Shown here: piece after piece, positions 25,101-38,500 of the stretch | How positions within the stretch are numbered: the first letter of the stretch is position 1 | Layout: each line of letters starts with the position of its first letter | DNA from: Pectinophora gossypiella | Taxonomy: Eukaryota > Arthropoda > Insecta > Lepidoptera > Gelechiidae | Assembly: GCF_024362695.1 (NCBI RefSeq) | Contig: NW_026063247.1 | Span: 372,001-436,000, forward strand | Direction of reading: 5' to 3' | DNA length: 64,000 nt | Program-made: the position numbers and the translations under genes | Notes under the pieces: model-generated | The model's input: only the letters and a program-made list of their open reading frames with translations | Told to the model about the DNA's origin: nothing | The model's database searches: none

Positions 25101-27159
25101 AACTATCACTTCTAGATCAATTGTTTTTTCGCACAACGTGTTTAAAACTGGGTCAAATTTTATTGCCGGTGAAAAAAAAACAAAATGGCCGAAAAACAAG
25201 ATGGCCGCCATACAAATTTTTGTTTTTCCAGAAAATGTCTCGGGGAATATAACTGTGTATAGGGTTGTAATCGGAATGTCTTGTAGAGTATAGAAATATT
25301 TTTCGATCTTTGAAAGCTGCTCCGCATCAGGGCGGCACCCAACGGCCTGGCAAAACTATCGCGCCTGGAATGATTCTTTTTTTACGAAACCTATTTAAAT
25401 CTTAGTCGAATTCTATCGAGAGTAAAAAAATATCAAAATGGCGCAAAAACAAGATGGCCGCCATACAAAATTTTCGATTTTCCCGAAAATGCCTCGGGTG
25501 TAAAAATGATGTACAGGGGTGTGATCGGAACGTCATCTTTGAAAACTGCTCCGCGTCAGGGAGTCACCCTACGACCTGGCAAAACTATAGCACCTAGAAC
25601 TTTTTGGATTTCACGAGACATATTCGAGTCTTGGTCAAATTCAATCGCCGGCAAAAAACAAGATGGCCGCCATACAAATTTTTGTTTTTCCAGAAAATGT
25701 CTCACGAGGTAAAAATGATGTATTGGGGTGTGATCGGAACGTCATCTTGGAAAACTGCTCCGCATCAGGGGTCACTCTACGGCCTGGCAAAACTATAGCA
25801 CCTAGAACTTTTTTGATTTCACGAGACCTATTTAAGTCTTGGTCAAATTCTATCGCGGTAAAAAAATGGTGGGAAAACAAGACACGCGAGCAGCTTGCTG
25901 CGAGCGAACCACGCGACATCTAGTTATTATTATTATATTATATAAAGCTACAAACCCATGTACTGACTGACTGACTCACTGACTGACTCACTGACAGGGT
26001 TGTTCTCCCAGAAGGAGCGTCGGGGGGTCAAAATGATGTATGGGGGGTGTGATCGGGACCTCCCGGTGAGTATGGGAAAACTTCCAGATCTTGGAAAACT
26101 GCTCCGCATCAGGGAGACACCCTACAGTCTGGCGCAACTATTATACCTAGATCAATTTTTTTTTCGCACAACCTATTTAAATCTTGGTCAAATTCTATTG
26201 TGGGTGAAAAAAAAAACAAAATGGCCGAAAAACAAGATGGCCGCCATACAAAATTTTCGTTTTTCCTGAAAATGCCTCGAGGGTAAAAATGATGAATAGG
26301 GATGTGATCGGATCGTCATGTTGAGTATTTCAATACTGCTCGATCTTGAAAAACTGCTCCTCATCAGGGAGACACCCTACGGCCTGGCAAAACTATAAAA
26401 CCTAGAGCAATATTTTTTTCACGAAACCTATTTAAATCTTGGTCAAATTCAATCCCCGGTGAAAAAAAACCAAAATGGTGGAAAAACAAAATGGCCGCCA
26501 TACAAAATTTTCGTTTTTCCCGCAAATGCCTCGGGGGTAAAAATGATGTATGAGGAATGTGATCGAAACATCATGTTGAGTATGGAAATACTTTTCGATC
26601 TTCGAAAGCTACTCCGCATCAGGGAGACACCCTACAGCCTGGCGGAACTATCGCACCTGGAACTTTTTTGTTTTCAAAAAACCTATTTAAATCTTGGTCA
26701 AATTTTATCGCCGGTGGAAAAAAAAACAAAATGGCGGAAAAACAAGATGGCCGCCATACAAAATTTTGTTTTTCCAGAAAATGTCTCGGAGGTAAAATTG
26801 ATGTATAGGGGTGTGATCGGAACGTCATCTTGGAAAACTGCTCCGCATCAGGGAGACACCCTACGGCCTGGCAAAACTATAGCACCTAGAAATTTTTAGA
26901 TTTCACGAGACCTATTCAAGTCTTGGTCAAATTCTATCGCGGTAAAATACAAAATTTTCGTTTTTCTCGAAAATGCCGGGGGGGTAAAAATGATGTATAG
27001 GAATGTGATCGGAACGTCATGTCGAGTATGAAAATACGTCTGGGTTTTCGATAGCTGCTCCGCAACAGGGAGACACCCTACGGCCTGGCAAAACTATAAA
27101 ACCTGGAGCATTTATTTTTTCACGAAACCTATTTAAATCTTGGTCAAATCCAATCGCTG

Positions 27160-30100
27160 GTGAAAAAAAAAAACAAAATGGCGGAAAAACAAGATGGCCG
27201 CCATACAAATTTTTCAATTTTCCTGAAAATGCCTCGGGGGTAAAAATGATGTATATGGGTGTATTAGGAACGTCATGTCGAGTATATAAAAATACTTCTC
27301 GATCTTGAAATCTGCTCCGCATCAGGGAGACACCCTACGGCCTGACGAAACTATCACACCTGGAACTTTTCTGTTTTCACGAAACCTATTTAAATCTTGG
27401 TCAAATTTTATCGCCGGTGAAAAAAAACAAAATGGCGGAAAATCAAGTTGGCCGCCATACAAAATTTTCGTTTTTCCCGAAAATGTCTCGGGTGTAAAAA
27501 TGATGTATAGGGGTGTGATCGGAACGTCATCTTTGAAAACTGCTCTGCGTCAGGGAGTCACTCTACGGCCTGGCAAAACTATAGCACCTAGAACTTTTTG
27601 GATTTCACGAGACATATTCGAGTCTTGGTCAAATTCTATCGCGGTAAAAAAATGGCGGAAAAACAAGATGGCCGCCATACAAATTTTTGTTTTTCCAGAA
27701 AATGTCTCGGGTGTAAAAACGATGTATAGGGGTGTTATCGGAACGTCATCTTGGAAAACTGCTCCGCATCAGGGAGACACCCTACGGCCTGGCAAAACTA
27801 TCACATCTGGATCAATTTTTTTTTCGCACAATGTATTTAAATCTTGGTCAAATTTTATCGCCGTTGAAAAAAAATCAAAATGGCGGAAAAACAAGGTGGC
27901 CGCCATACAAATTTTTCGTTTTTCCTGAAAATGCCTCGCGGATAAAAATGATGTATAGGAATGTGATCGGAACGTCATGTCGAGTATGAAAATACGTCTG
28001 GGTTTCCGATAGCTGCTCCGCATCAGGGCGACACCCTACGGCCTGGCGAAACTATCGCATCTGGACCTTTTTTGTTTTCACGAAATTTATTTAATTCTTG
28101 GTTAAATTTTATCCCCGGTGAAAAAAAAAACAAAATGGCCGAAAAACAAGATGGCCGCCATACAAATTTTTGTTTTTCCAGAAAATGTCTCGGGTGTAAA
28201 AACGATGTATAGGGGTGTTATCGGAACGTCATCTTGGAAAACTGCTCCGCATCAGGGAGACACCCTACGGCCTGGCAAAACTATCGCACCTGGAAAGATT
28301 CTTTTTTCACAATACCTATTTAAATCTTGGTCAAATTCAATTGTAGGTGAAAAAAATCCAAAATGGCGGAAAAACAAGATGGCCGCCATACAAAATTTTG
28401 TTTTTCCAGAAAATGTCTCGCGAGTAAAAACTGTATATAGGGTTGTGATCTGGACCTCCCGTCGAGTATGGGGAATTTTCCAGATTTTGGAAAACTGCTC
28501 CGCATCAGAGATACATCCTACGGCCTGGCGAAACTATCGCACCTGGAACAATTCTTTTTACGCACAACGTATTTGAACCTTGGTCAAATTCTATTGTTGG
28601 TGAAAAAAAAAACAAAATAGCGCAAAAACAAGATGGCCGCCATACAAAATTTTGTTTTTTCAAGAAATGCCTCGTAGTTGAAAATGATGTATGGGGGGTT
28701 TGATCGAAACGTCAAGCTAAATATGGAATACTGCTCGATCTTTGAAAACTGCTCTGCATCAGGGAGACACCCTACAGTCTGGCGCAACTATTATAGCTGG
28801 ATCAATTTTTTTTTCGCAAAACCTATTTAAATCTTGGTCAAATTCTATTGTGGGTAAAAAAAAACAAAATGGCGGAAAATCAAGATGGCCGCCATACAAA
28901 ATTTTCGTTTTTCCAGAAAATGTCTCGGGGGTAAAAACTGTATATGGGAGTGTAATTGAAGTGTCTTGTCGAGTACGGAAAATGTTCTCAATCTTCGAAA
29001 ACTGCTCCGCATCAGGGAGACACCCTACAGCCTGGCGAAACTATCGCACCTGGAACAATTTTTTTTTCGCAAAACCTATTTAAATCTTGGTCAAATCCAA
29101 TCGCCGGTGAAAAAAAAAAACAAAATGGCGGAAAAACAAGATGGCCGCCATACAAATTTTTCAATTTTCCTGAAAATGCCTCGGGGGTAAAAATGATGTA
29201 TATGGGTGTAATAGGAACGTCATGTCGAGTATATAAAAATACTTCTCGATCTTGAAATCTGCTCCGCATCAGGGAGACACCCTACGGCCTGACGAAACTA
29301 TCACACCTGGAACTTTTCTGTTTTCACGAAACCTATTTAAATCTTGGTCAAATTTTATCGCCGGTGAAAAAAAACAAAATGGCGGAAAATCAAGTTGGCC
29401 GCCATACAAAATTTTCGTTTTTCCCGAAAATGTCTCGGGTGTAAAAATGATGTATAGGGGTGTGATCGGAACGTCATCTTTGAAAACTGCTCTGCGTCAG
29501 GGAGTCACTCTACGGCCTGGCAAAACTATAGCACCTAGAACTTTTTGGATTTCACGAGACATATTCGAGTCTTGGTCAAATTCTATCGCGGTAAAAAAAT
29601 GGCGGAAAAACAAGATGGCCGCCATACAAATTTTTGTTTTTCCAGAAAATGTCTCGGGTGTAAAAACGATGTATAGGGGTGTTATCGGAACGTCATCTTG
29701 GAAAACTGCTCCGCATCAGGGAGACACCCTACGGCCTGGCAAAACTATCACATCTGGATCAATTTTTTTTTCGCACAATGTATTTAAATCTTGGTCAAAT
29801 TTTATCGCCGTTGAAAAAAAATCAAAATGGCGGAAAAACAAGGTGGCCGCCATACAAATTTTTCGTTTTTCCTGAAAATGCCTCGCGGATAAAAATGATG
29901 TATAGGAATGTGATCGGAACGTCATGTCGAGTATGAAAATACGTCTGGGTTTCCGATAGCTGCTCCGCATCAGGGCGACACCCTACGGCCTGGCGAAACT
30001 ATCGCATCTGGACCTTTTTTGTTTTCACGAAATTTATTTAATTCTTGGTTAAATTTTATCCCCGGTGAAAAAAAAAACAAAATGGCCGAAAAACAAGATG

Positions 30101-31053
30101 GCCGCCATACAAATTTTTGTTTTTCCAGAAAATGTCTCGGGTGTAAAAACGATGTATAGGGGTGTTATCGGAACGTCATCTTGGAAAACTGCTCCGCATC
30201 AGGGAGACACCCTACGGCCTGGCAAAACTATCGCACCTGGAAAGATTCTTTTTTCACAATACCTATTTAAATCTTGGTCAAATTCAATTGTAGGTGAAAA
30301 AAATCCAAAATGGCGGAAAAACAAGATGGCCGCCATACAAAATTTTGTTTTTCCAGAAAATGTCTCGCGAGTAAAAACTGTATATAGGGTTGTGATCTGG
30401 ACCTCCCGTCGAGTATGGGGAATTTTCCAGATTTTGGAAAACTGCTCCGCATCAGAGATACATCCTACGGCCTGGCGAAACTATCGCACCTGGAACAATT
30501 CTTTTTACGCACAACGTATTTGAACCTTGGTCAAATTCTATTGTTGGTGAAAAAAAAAACAAAATAGCGCAAAAACAAGATGGCCGCCATACAAAATTTT
30601 GTTTTTTCAAGAAATGCCTCGTAGTTGAAAATGATGTATGGGGGGTTTGATCGAAACGTCAAGCTAAATATGGAATACTGCTCGATCTTTGAAAACTGCT
30701 CTGCATCAGGGAGACACCCTACAGTCTGGCGCAACTATTATAGCTGGATCAATTTTTTTTTCGCAAAACCTATTTAAATCTTGGTCAAATTCTATTGTGG
30801 GTAAAAAAAAACAAAATGGCGGAAAATCAAGATGGCCGCCATACAAAATTTTCGTTTTTCCAGAAAATGTCTCGGGGGTAAAAACTGTATATGGGAGTGT
30901 AATTGAAGTGTCTTGTCGAGTACGGAAAATGTTCTCAATCTTCGAAAACTGCTCCGCATCAGGGAGACACCCTACAGCCTGGCGAAACTATCGCACCTGG
31001 AACAATTTTTTTTTCGCAAAACCTATTTAAATCTTGGTCAAATCCAATCGCCG
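27160..31053 (+). repeat. 1,947 bp tandem duplication (eight monomers) within the array
   Basis: 27160-29106 and 29107-31053 match at a constant offset of 1,947 bp. Open frames at 27305, 27732, 28118, 28320 and 28742 recur at 29252, 29679, 30065, 30267 and 30689 with identical translations. The only difference I saw is GTATTAGG versus GTAATAGG near the left edge. It lies in the longest cap-free stretch (25924-32358). A collapsed or mis-joined assembly is the main alternative to a very recent duplication. Confidence 0.9.
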
Positions 31054-34000
31054 GTGAAAAAAAAAACAAAATGGCCGAAAAACAAGATGGCCGCCATATA
31101 AATTTTAATTTTTCCAGAAAATGTCTCGGGGTGTAAAAATGATGTATTGGGGTGTGATCGGAACGTCATCTCGGAAAACTGCTCCGAATCAGGGAGACAC
31201 CCTGCGGCCTGGCAAAACTATAGCACCTAGAACTTTTTTGATTCCACGGGACCTATTTAAGTCTTGGTCAAATTCTATCGCGGTAAAAAAAATGGCGGAA
31301 AAACAAGATGGCCGCCATACAAAATTTTGTTTTTTCAAAAAATGCCTCGGAGGTGAAAATGATGTATGGGGGGTGTCATCAAAATCTTCCGATGAGTATG
31401 GGAAAACTTCCAGATCTTGGAAAACTGCTCCGCATCAGGAAGACACCCTACAGTCTGGCGCAACTATTATACCTGGATCAATTTTTTTTTCGCAATACCT
31501 ATTTAAATCTTGGTCAAATTCTATTGTGGGTGAAAAAAATCAAAATGGCGGAAAAACAAGATGGCCGCCGCCATACAAAAGTTTGTTTTTCCAGAAAATG
31601 TTTCGTTGGTAAAAACTGTGTATGGGGTTGTAATCGGAACGTCTTGTTGAGTATGGAAATACTTCTTGATCTACAGAAACTGCTCCGCATCAGGGAGACA
31701 TCCTACGGCCTGGCAAATCTGTCGCACCTGGAACTTTTTTGTTTTCACGAAACCTATTTAAATCTTGGTCAAATTTTATCGCCGGTGAACAAAAATCAAA
31801 ATGGCGGAAAAACAAGATGGCCGCCATACAAAATTTCCTTTTTCTAGAAAAAGCCTCGGGGGTAAAAATTTTGTATGGAAGTTATGATTGAAACGTCATG
31901 TTGAGTATGGAAATATTTCTCGATCTTCGAAGACTGCTCCGCATCAGGGCGATACCCTACGGCCTGGCAAAACTATCGCACTTGGAACACTTATTTTTCC
32001 ACTATACTTACCTAAATCTTGGTCAAATCCAATGCCCTCTGAAAAAAAACCAAAATGGCGGAAAAACAAGATGGCCGCCATACAAAATTTTCGTTTTTCC
32101 CGAAAATGCCTCGGGGGTAACAATGATGTATGAGGAATGTGATCGAAACATCATGTTGAGTATGGAAATACTTTTCGATCTTCGAAAGCTGCTCCGCATC
32201 AGGGAGACACCCTACAGCCTGGCGAAACTATCGCACCTGGAACTTTTTTGATTTCACGAGACCTATTCAAGTCTTGGTCAAATTCTATCGCGGTAAAAAA
32301 ATGGCGGGAAAACAAGACACGCGAGCAGCTTGCTGCGAGCGAACCACGCGACATCTAGTTATTATAATATATATAGCTACAAACCCACTGACTGACTGAC
32401 TGACTCACTCACTGACATAATTGTTCTCCCAGAAGGAGGGTCGGGGGGTCAAAATGATGTATTGGGGGTGTGATCAAGACCTCCCGGTGAGTATGGGAAA
32501 AATCCCAAATCTTGGAAAACTGCTCCGCATCAGGGAGACACCTTACAGTCTGGCGCAACTATAATACCTGGTTAAATATTTTTTTCGCAAAATCTATTTA
32601 AATCTTGGTCAAATTCTATTGTCGGTGAAAAAAAATCAAAATGGCGGAAAAACAAGATGGCCGCCATACAAAATTTTGTTTTTCCAGAAAATGTCTTGGA
32701 GGTAAAAACTGTGTATGGGGTTGTAATCGGAACGTCTTTTTGAGTATAAAAATTTGTCTCGATCTTCAGAAACTGCTCCGCATCAGGGAGACACCCTACG
32801 GCCTGGCAAAACTATAAAACCTGGAGCAATTTTTTATTCGCGAAACATATATAAATTGTGGTTAAATCCAATGCCTGCTAAAAAAAATCAAAATGGCGGA
32901 AAAACAAGATGGCCGCCATACAAAAATTTGTTTTCCCAGAAAATGTCTCGGGGCTAAAAATTGTGTATGGTGGTGTGATCTGGACCTCCCAGAGATTATG
33001 GGAAAACTTCTAGATTTTAGAAAACTGCTCCGCATCAGGGAGACACCCTACGGCCTGGCAAAACTATCGCACCTGGAACGATTATTTTTTCACAAAACTC
33101 TTTAAAATCTTGGTCAAATTTTATTGCTGACGAAAAAAAATCAAAATGGCGGAATATCAAGATGGCCGCCATACAAATTTTTCATTTTTCCTAAAAATGC
33201 CTCGGGGGTAAAAATGATGTATAGGGTTGAGATCGGAACATCATGTTGAGTTTGAAAATACTTCTTGGTTTTCGATAACTGCTCCGCATCAGGGAGACAC
33301 CCTACGGCCTGGCAAAACTATAAAACCTAGAACAATATTTTTTTCACAAAACCTATTTAAATTTTGGTCAAATTCTATCGTGAGTGTAAAAAAATCAAAA
33401 TGGCGGAAAAACAAGATGGCCGCCATACAAAATTTTGATTTTTCATAAAATGTCTCGGTGGTAAAAATTATGTATGGGGATGTAATCGGAACGTCTTGTT
33501 GAGTATGGATATACTTCTCGATCTTGGAAAGCTGCTCCGCATCAGGGCGGCACCCTATGTCCTGGCATAGCTATCGTATCTAAACCAATTTTTCTTCCAC
33601 AAAATCTATTTAAATCTTGGTCAAATTCCATCACCGGTGAAAAAATATCAAAATGGCGGAAAAACAAGATGGCCGCCATAAAAAAAAATGTTTTTCTAGA
33701 AAATGTCTCGGGGAAAATAACTGTGTATAGGGTTGTAATCGGAACGTCTTGTGGAGTATGGAAATACTTCTCGATCTTTAAAAGCTGCTCCGCATCAGGG
33801 CGGCACCCTACGGCCTGGTGGAACTATCGCATCTGGACCTTTTTTGTTTTCACAAAAACTATTTAAATCTTCGTCAAATTTTATCGCCGGTGAAAAAAAA
33901 AAACAAGATGGCCGCCATACATAATTTTGTTTTTCTAGAAAATTCCTCAAGGTCAAAAAATATGTATAGGGGTGTGATCGGAACGTCATCTTGGAAAACT

Positions 34001-34237
34001 GCTCCGCATCAGGGAGACACCCTACGGCCTGGCAAAACTATAGCACCAAGAACTTTTTAGATTTCACGAGACCTATTCAAGTCTTGGTCAAATTCTATCG
34101 CGGTAAAAAAATGGCGGGAAACAAGACACGCGAGCAGCTTGCTGCGAGCGAACCACGCGACATCTAGTTATTATACTATATATAGCTGCAAACCCATGTA
34201 CCTATTGACTGACTGACTGACTCACTGACTGACAGGG

Positions 34238-35564
34238 TGTCACCTTTCTTGGTCACAAAAGATAGTGAGTAGTGAATTAAATAAAACAAAGACACTTTTG
34301 TAACAAAGTAACTTATATTGGTATCAAGAACCATAGAAATCCCGGTAGAACAACTCGAGGTCGTGGAGATCGAATCTTTGAGGAACACTTGAAACGCTTC
34401 CAAATGGAGTGCCACTTCCCTGCCGTGGTCGGAGCGCGACGAAGTCCAAAGCGGCCCCGGTGGTGGACAGCAGTAGAGGGGTAGCAGCGGCAGAGCGGCA
34501 AGTAGTGACTTCCGCTGGTCGGTCGACAACCAGGGTGTAGACCCGGTCACAAAAACCCTGGAACCCGGAATTTAGGCATTTCATAAAGTGTCCGATTTCA
34601 TGTTACTGACTGCAACTTCCGGATTCTTGAATAAGCGAAACGGCTAGAAAGCGTGTACCCAAATGGCATTAAGTAGTAATTGGTGATGTGGTAGTACATG
34701 CAAAATCATCTGGGTAAATTAGCGATAACACAATGATGATCCCTTTTTTAAACAATGGCAGAAATTATCACATAATATATGTACCCGAGCTACAGCAGTT
34801 CAGCATGATATTTACAACTATCTATAAATTATCTACTTTTCTAATTATTATTTACCATGGGCTTTAAAATTAAAATTACTAATGTAATACAATAGAACAG
34901 TTTTAATTACATTGCAGGTACAACCAAAAAGATTTGTGTAGGTGGATTATCTATTAAACTACACAATCATCAACTTAGTAATATAAATGCGATGGTTTTC
35001 ATCTGTTCTATAAAATTATTTAGTTCTAGGGTTTAGAATAAACTATTGCCATACTACACTATTCTAGGTACTTACAGCTAATTATAAGTAAATTATTTCA
35101 ACACTCACCCAAGTACGGGGTAAAATCACAGAAACCACTACAAAGTTGTCTAATTAATAAAGTAAAATAAATTCTATTTGAATTGCGACACCTTTCGAGG
35201 TATCGGAGCAAAATCGAACAATTAGCTGTTCGGAAACTATAAAAAAATCGAATGAGTACACAGCTAGTACCCCGATAGATCGTGGTCGAGTAAGTCACCT
35301 TCCGGTGTCCGGCGCTCGGACCCCACCTCTCCGTTCTCGCTGCATCGGCTCGCACCGACCGGTTTCTAAGCGTTGGGACTGATTTCGTTGCTATGCGCGA
35401 TGTTGAGTATGTAGATAAATAGTTTTAGTATAAGAATGTTTTAAATGTAGATATTTTTTTTTTTAGGTTTTCAAAGTTTTATTATTATTGTAGTTTAAGG
35501 TTTTCATTTTGTTTTTATTTAAACTTAAGGAGTATATGTTCAAGTGGACAGTGAAACTGTTACA
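34238..35564. mobile_element. solo-LTR-like insertion in the array, 4 bp target duplication
   Basis: Non-satellite sequence of 1,327 bp begins TGTCACCTTTCTTGG and ends AAACTGTTACA, so the ends are TG..CA. It is flanked by AGGG at 34234-34237 and AGGG at 35565-35568. Removing it and one AGGG restores the normal leader GACAGGGTTGTTCTCCCAGA exactly. The 4 bp duplication and TG/CA ends fit a Gypsy-type LTR left after LTR-LTR recombination. No gag or pol is inside; the open frames here are short and unconvincing. A CTATAAAA lies at about 35235 and AATAAA-like signals occur on both strands, so orientation is undecided. A non-LTR explanation is possible, since only one LTR is present for comparison. 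Confidence 0.68.
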
Positions 35565-38500
35565 AGGGTTGTTCTCCCAGAAGGAGCGTCGGGGGGTAAA
35601 AATGATGTACGGGGGGTGTGATCCAAATCTTCCGGTGAGTATGGGAAAACTTCCAGATCTTGGAAAACTGCTCCGCATCAGGGAGACACTTTACAGTCTG
35701 GCGCAACTATTATACCTGGATCAATTTTTTTTTCGCAAAACCTATTTAAATCTTGGTCAAATTCTATTGTGAGTGAAAAAAAATCAAAATGGCGGAAAAA
35801 CAAGATGGCCGCCATACAAAATTTAATTTTTCCAGAAAATGACTCGTGGGTAATAACTGTGTATGGGGGTGTAATCGGAACGTTATGTCGAGTATGAAAA
35901 TACTGCTCGATCTTGAAAACCTGCTCCGCATCAGGGAGACACCCTACGGCCTGGCTAAATTATCACATCTGGTTAAATTTTTTTTTCGCACAATGTATTT
36001 AAATCTTGGTCGAATCCAATCTCCGGTGAAAAAAAACCAAAATGGCGGAAAAACAAGATGGTCGCCATACAAAATTTTCGTTTTTCCTGAAAATGCCTCG
36101 AGGGTAAAAATTATGTATAGGGATGTGATCGGAACGTCATAAAGAGTACGGGTATACTTCCCGACCTTCAAAAACTGCTCCGCATCAGGGCGGCACCCTA
36201 CGGCCTGGCAAAACTATCACATCTGGATCAATTTTTTTTCGCACAATGTATTTTAATCTTGGTCAAATTTTATCGCCGTTGCAAAAAAATCAAAATGGCG
36301 GAAAAACAAGATGGCCACCATACAAAATTTTCGTTTTTCCAGAAAATGCCTCGGGGGTAAAAATGATGTATAGCACGTGTGATCGGAACGTCATGTCGAG
36401 TATGAAAATACTGCTCGATCTTCGAAAACTGCTCCGCATCAGGGAGACACCCTACGGCCTGGCAACCCTATCGCATTTGGAACTTTTTTGTTTTCACGAA
36501 ACCTATTAAAATTTTGGTCAAATTTTATCGCCGGTGAAAAAAAAACAAAATGGCTGAAAAACAAGATGGCCGCCATATAAATTTTTGTTTTTCCAGAAAA
36601 TGTCTCGGGTGTAAAAATGATGTATAGGGGTGTGATCGGAACGTCATCTTGGAAAACTGCACCGCATCAAGGAGACACCCTACGGCCTGGCAAAACTATA
36701 GCACCTAGAACTTTTTTGATTTCACGAAAACAAGATGGCCGCCATACAAAGCTTCGAACTAATACAGGACACGCGAGCAGCTTGCTGCGAGCGAACCACG
36801 CGACATCTAGTTATAAAATATATAGCTACAAACCCATGTACCTATTGACTGACTGACTGACTCACTGACTCACTGACAGGGTTGTTCTCCCAGAAGGAGC
36901 GTCGGGGGGTAAAAATGATGTATGGGGGGTGTGATCGGGACCTCCCGGTGAGTATGGGAAAATTTCCAGATCTTGGAAAACTGCTCCGTATCAGGGAGAC
37001 ACCCTACAGTCTGGCGCAACTATTATACCTGGAACAAATTTTTTTTCGAAAAACCTATTTAAATCTTGGTCAAATTCTACTGTCGGTGAAAAAAAATCAA
37101 AATGGCGGAAAAACAAGATGGCCGCCATACAAAATTTCGTTTTTCCAGAAAATGTCTTGGAGGTAAAAACTGTGTATGGGGTTGTAATCGGAACGTCTTG
37201 CTGAGTATAAAAATAATTCTCAATTTTGAAAAACTCCTCCGCATCAGGGAGACACCCTACAGTCTGGCGCAACTAATATACCTGGATCAATTTTTTTTTC
37301 GCAAAACCTATTTAAATCTTGGTCAAATTCTATTGTCGGTAAAAAAAAAACAAAATGGCGGAAAAACAAGATGGCCGCCATATAAAATTTCGATTTTCCA
37401 GAAAATGTCTCGGAGGTAAAAATGGTGTATGGGATGTGTGATCGAAACGTCAAGCTGATTATGGAAAAACTGTTTGATCTTGAAAATCTGCTCCGCATCT
37501 GGGAGACACACTACGGCCTGACTAACCTATCGCACCTGGAACAATGATTTTTTCGCACAACGTATTTAAATCTTGGTCAAATCCAATCGCCGGTGAAAAA
37601 ACACCAAAATGGCGGAAAATCAAGATGGCCGCCATAGAAAATTTTGTTTTTTCAGAAAAATGTCTTACAGGTAAAAACAATGTATGAGGGTGTAATCGGA
37701 ATGTCATGTTGAGTATGCAAGTACTTCTCGATCTTTGAAATCTGCTCCGCATCAGGGAGACACCCTACGGCCTGGCAAAACTATCGCGCCTGGAACATTT
37801 TTGATTTCACGAAACCTATTTAAATCTTGGTCAAATTTTATCGCCGGTGAAAAAAAAACAAAATGGCCGAAAAACACGATGGCCGCCATATAAATTTTTG
37901 TTTTTCCAGAAAATGTCTCGGGTGTAAAAATGATGTATAGGTGTGTGATCGGAACGTCATCTTGGAAAACTGCTCCGCATCAGGGAGACACCCTACGGCC
38001 TGGCAGAACTTACAGCACCTAGAACTTTTTTGATTTCACGAGACCTATTTTTAGTCTTGGTCAAATTCTATCGCGGTAAAAAAATGGCGGGAAAACAAGA
38101 CACGCGAGCAGCTTGCTGCGAGCGAACCACGCGACATCTAGTTATTTTATTATTTTATATTATTATTATTATTATTATTATACTATATATAGCTACAAAC
38201 CCATGTACCTATTGACTGACTGACTGACTGACATAGTTGTTCTCCCAGAAGGAGTGTCGGGGGGTGAAAATGATGTATGGGGGGTGTGATCGGGACCTCC
38301 CGGTGAGTATGGGAAAACTTCCAGATCTTGGAAAACTGCTCCGCATCAGGGAGACACTCTACGGCCTGGCGCAACTATCGCACCTAGAACGATTCTTTTT
38401 CCACAAAACCTATTTAAATCTTGGTCAAATCCTATCGCTGGTGAAAAAAAAACAAAATGGCGGAAAAACAAGATGGCCGCCATACAAAATTTCTTTTTTC

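Noticed and set aside
34176..34584. Minus-strand frames in the solo-LTR-like insertion
   Set aside because: Three overlapping frames in a GC-richer part, one running out into the CTGA leader; no gag, pol or env motif.
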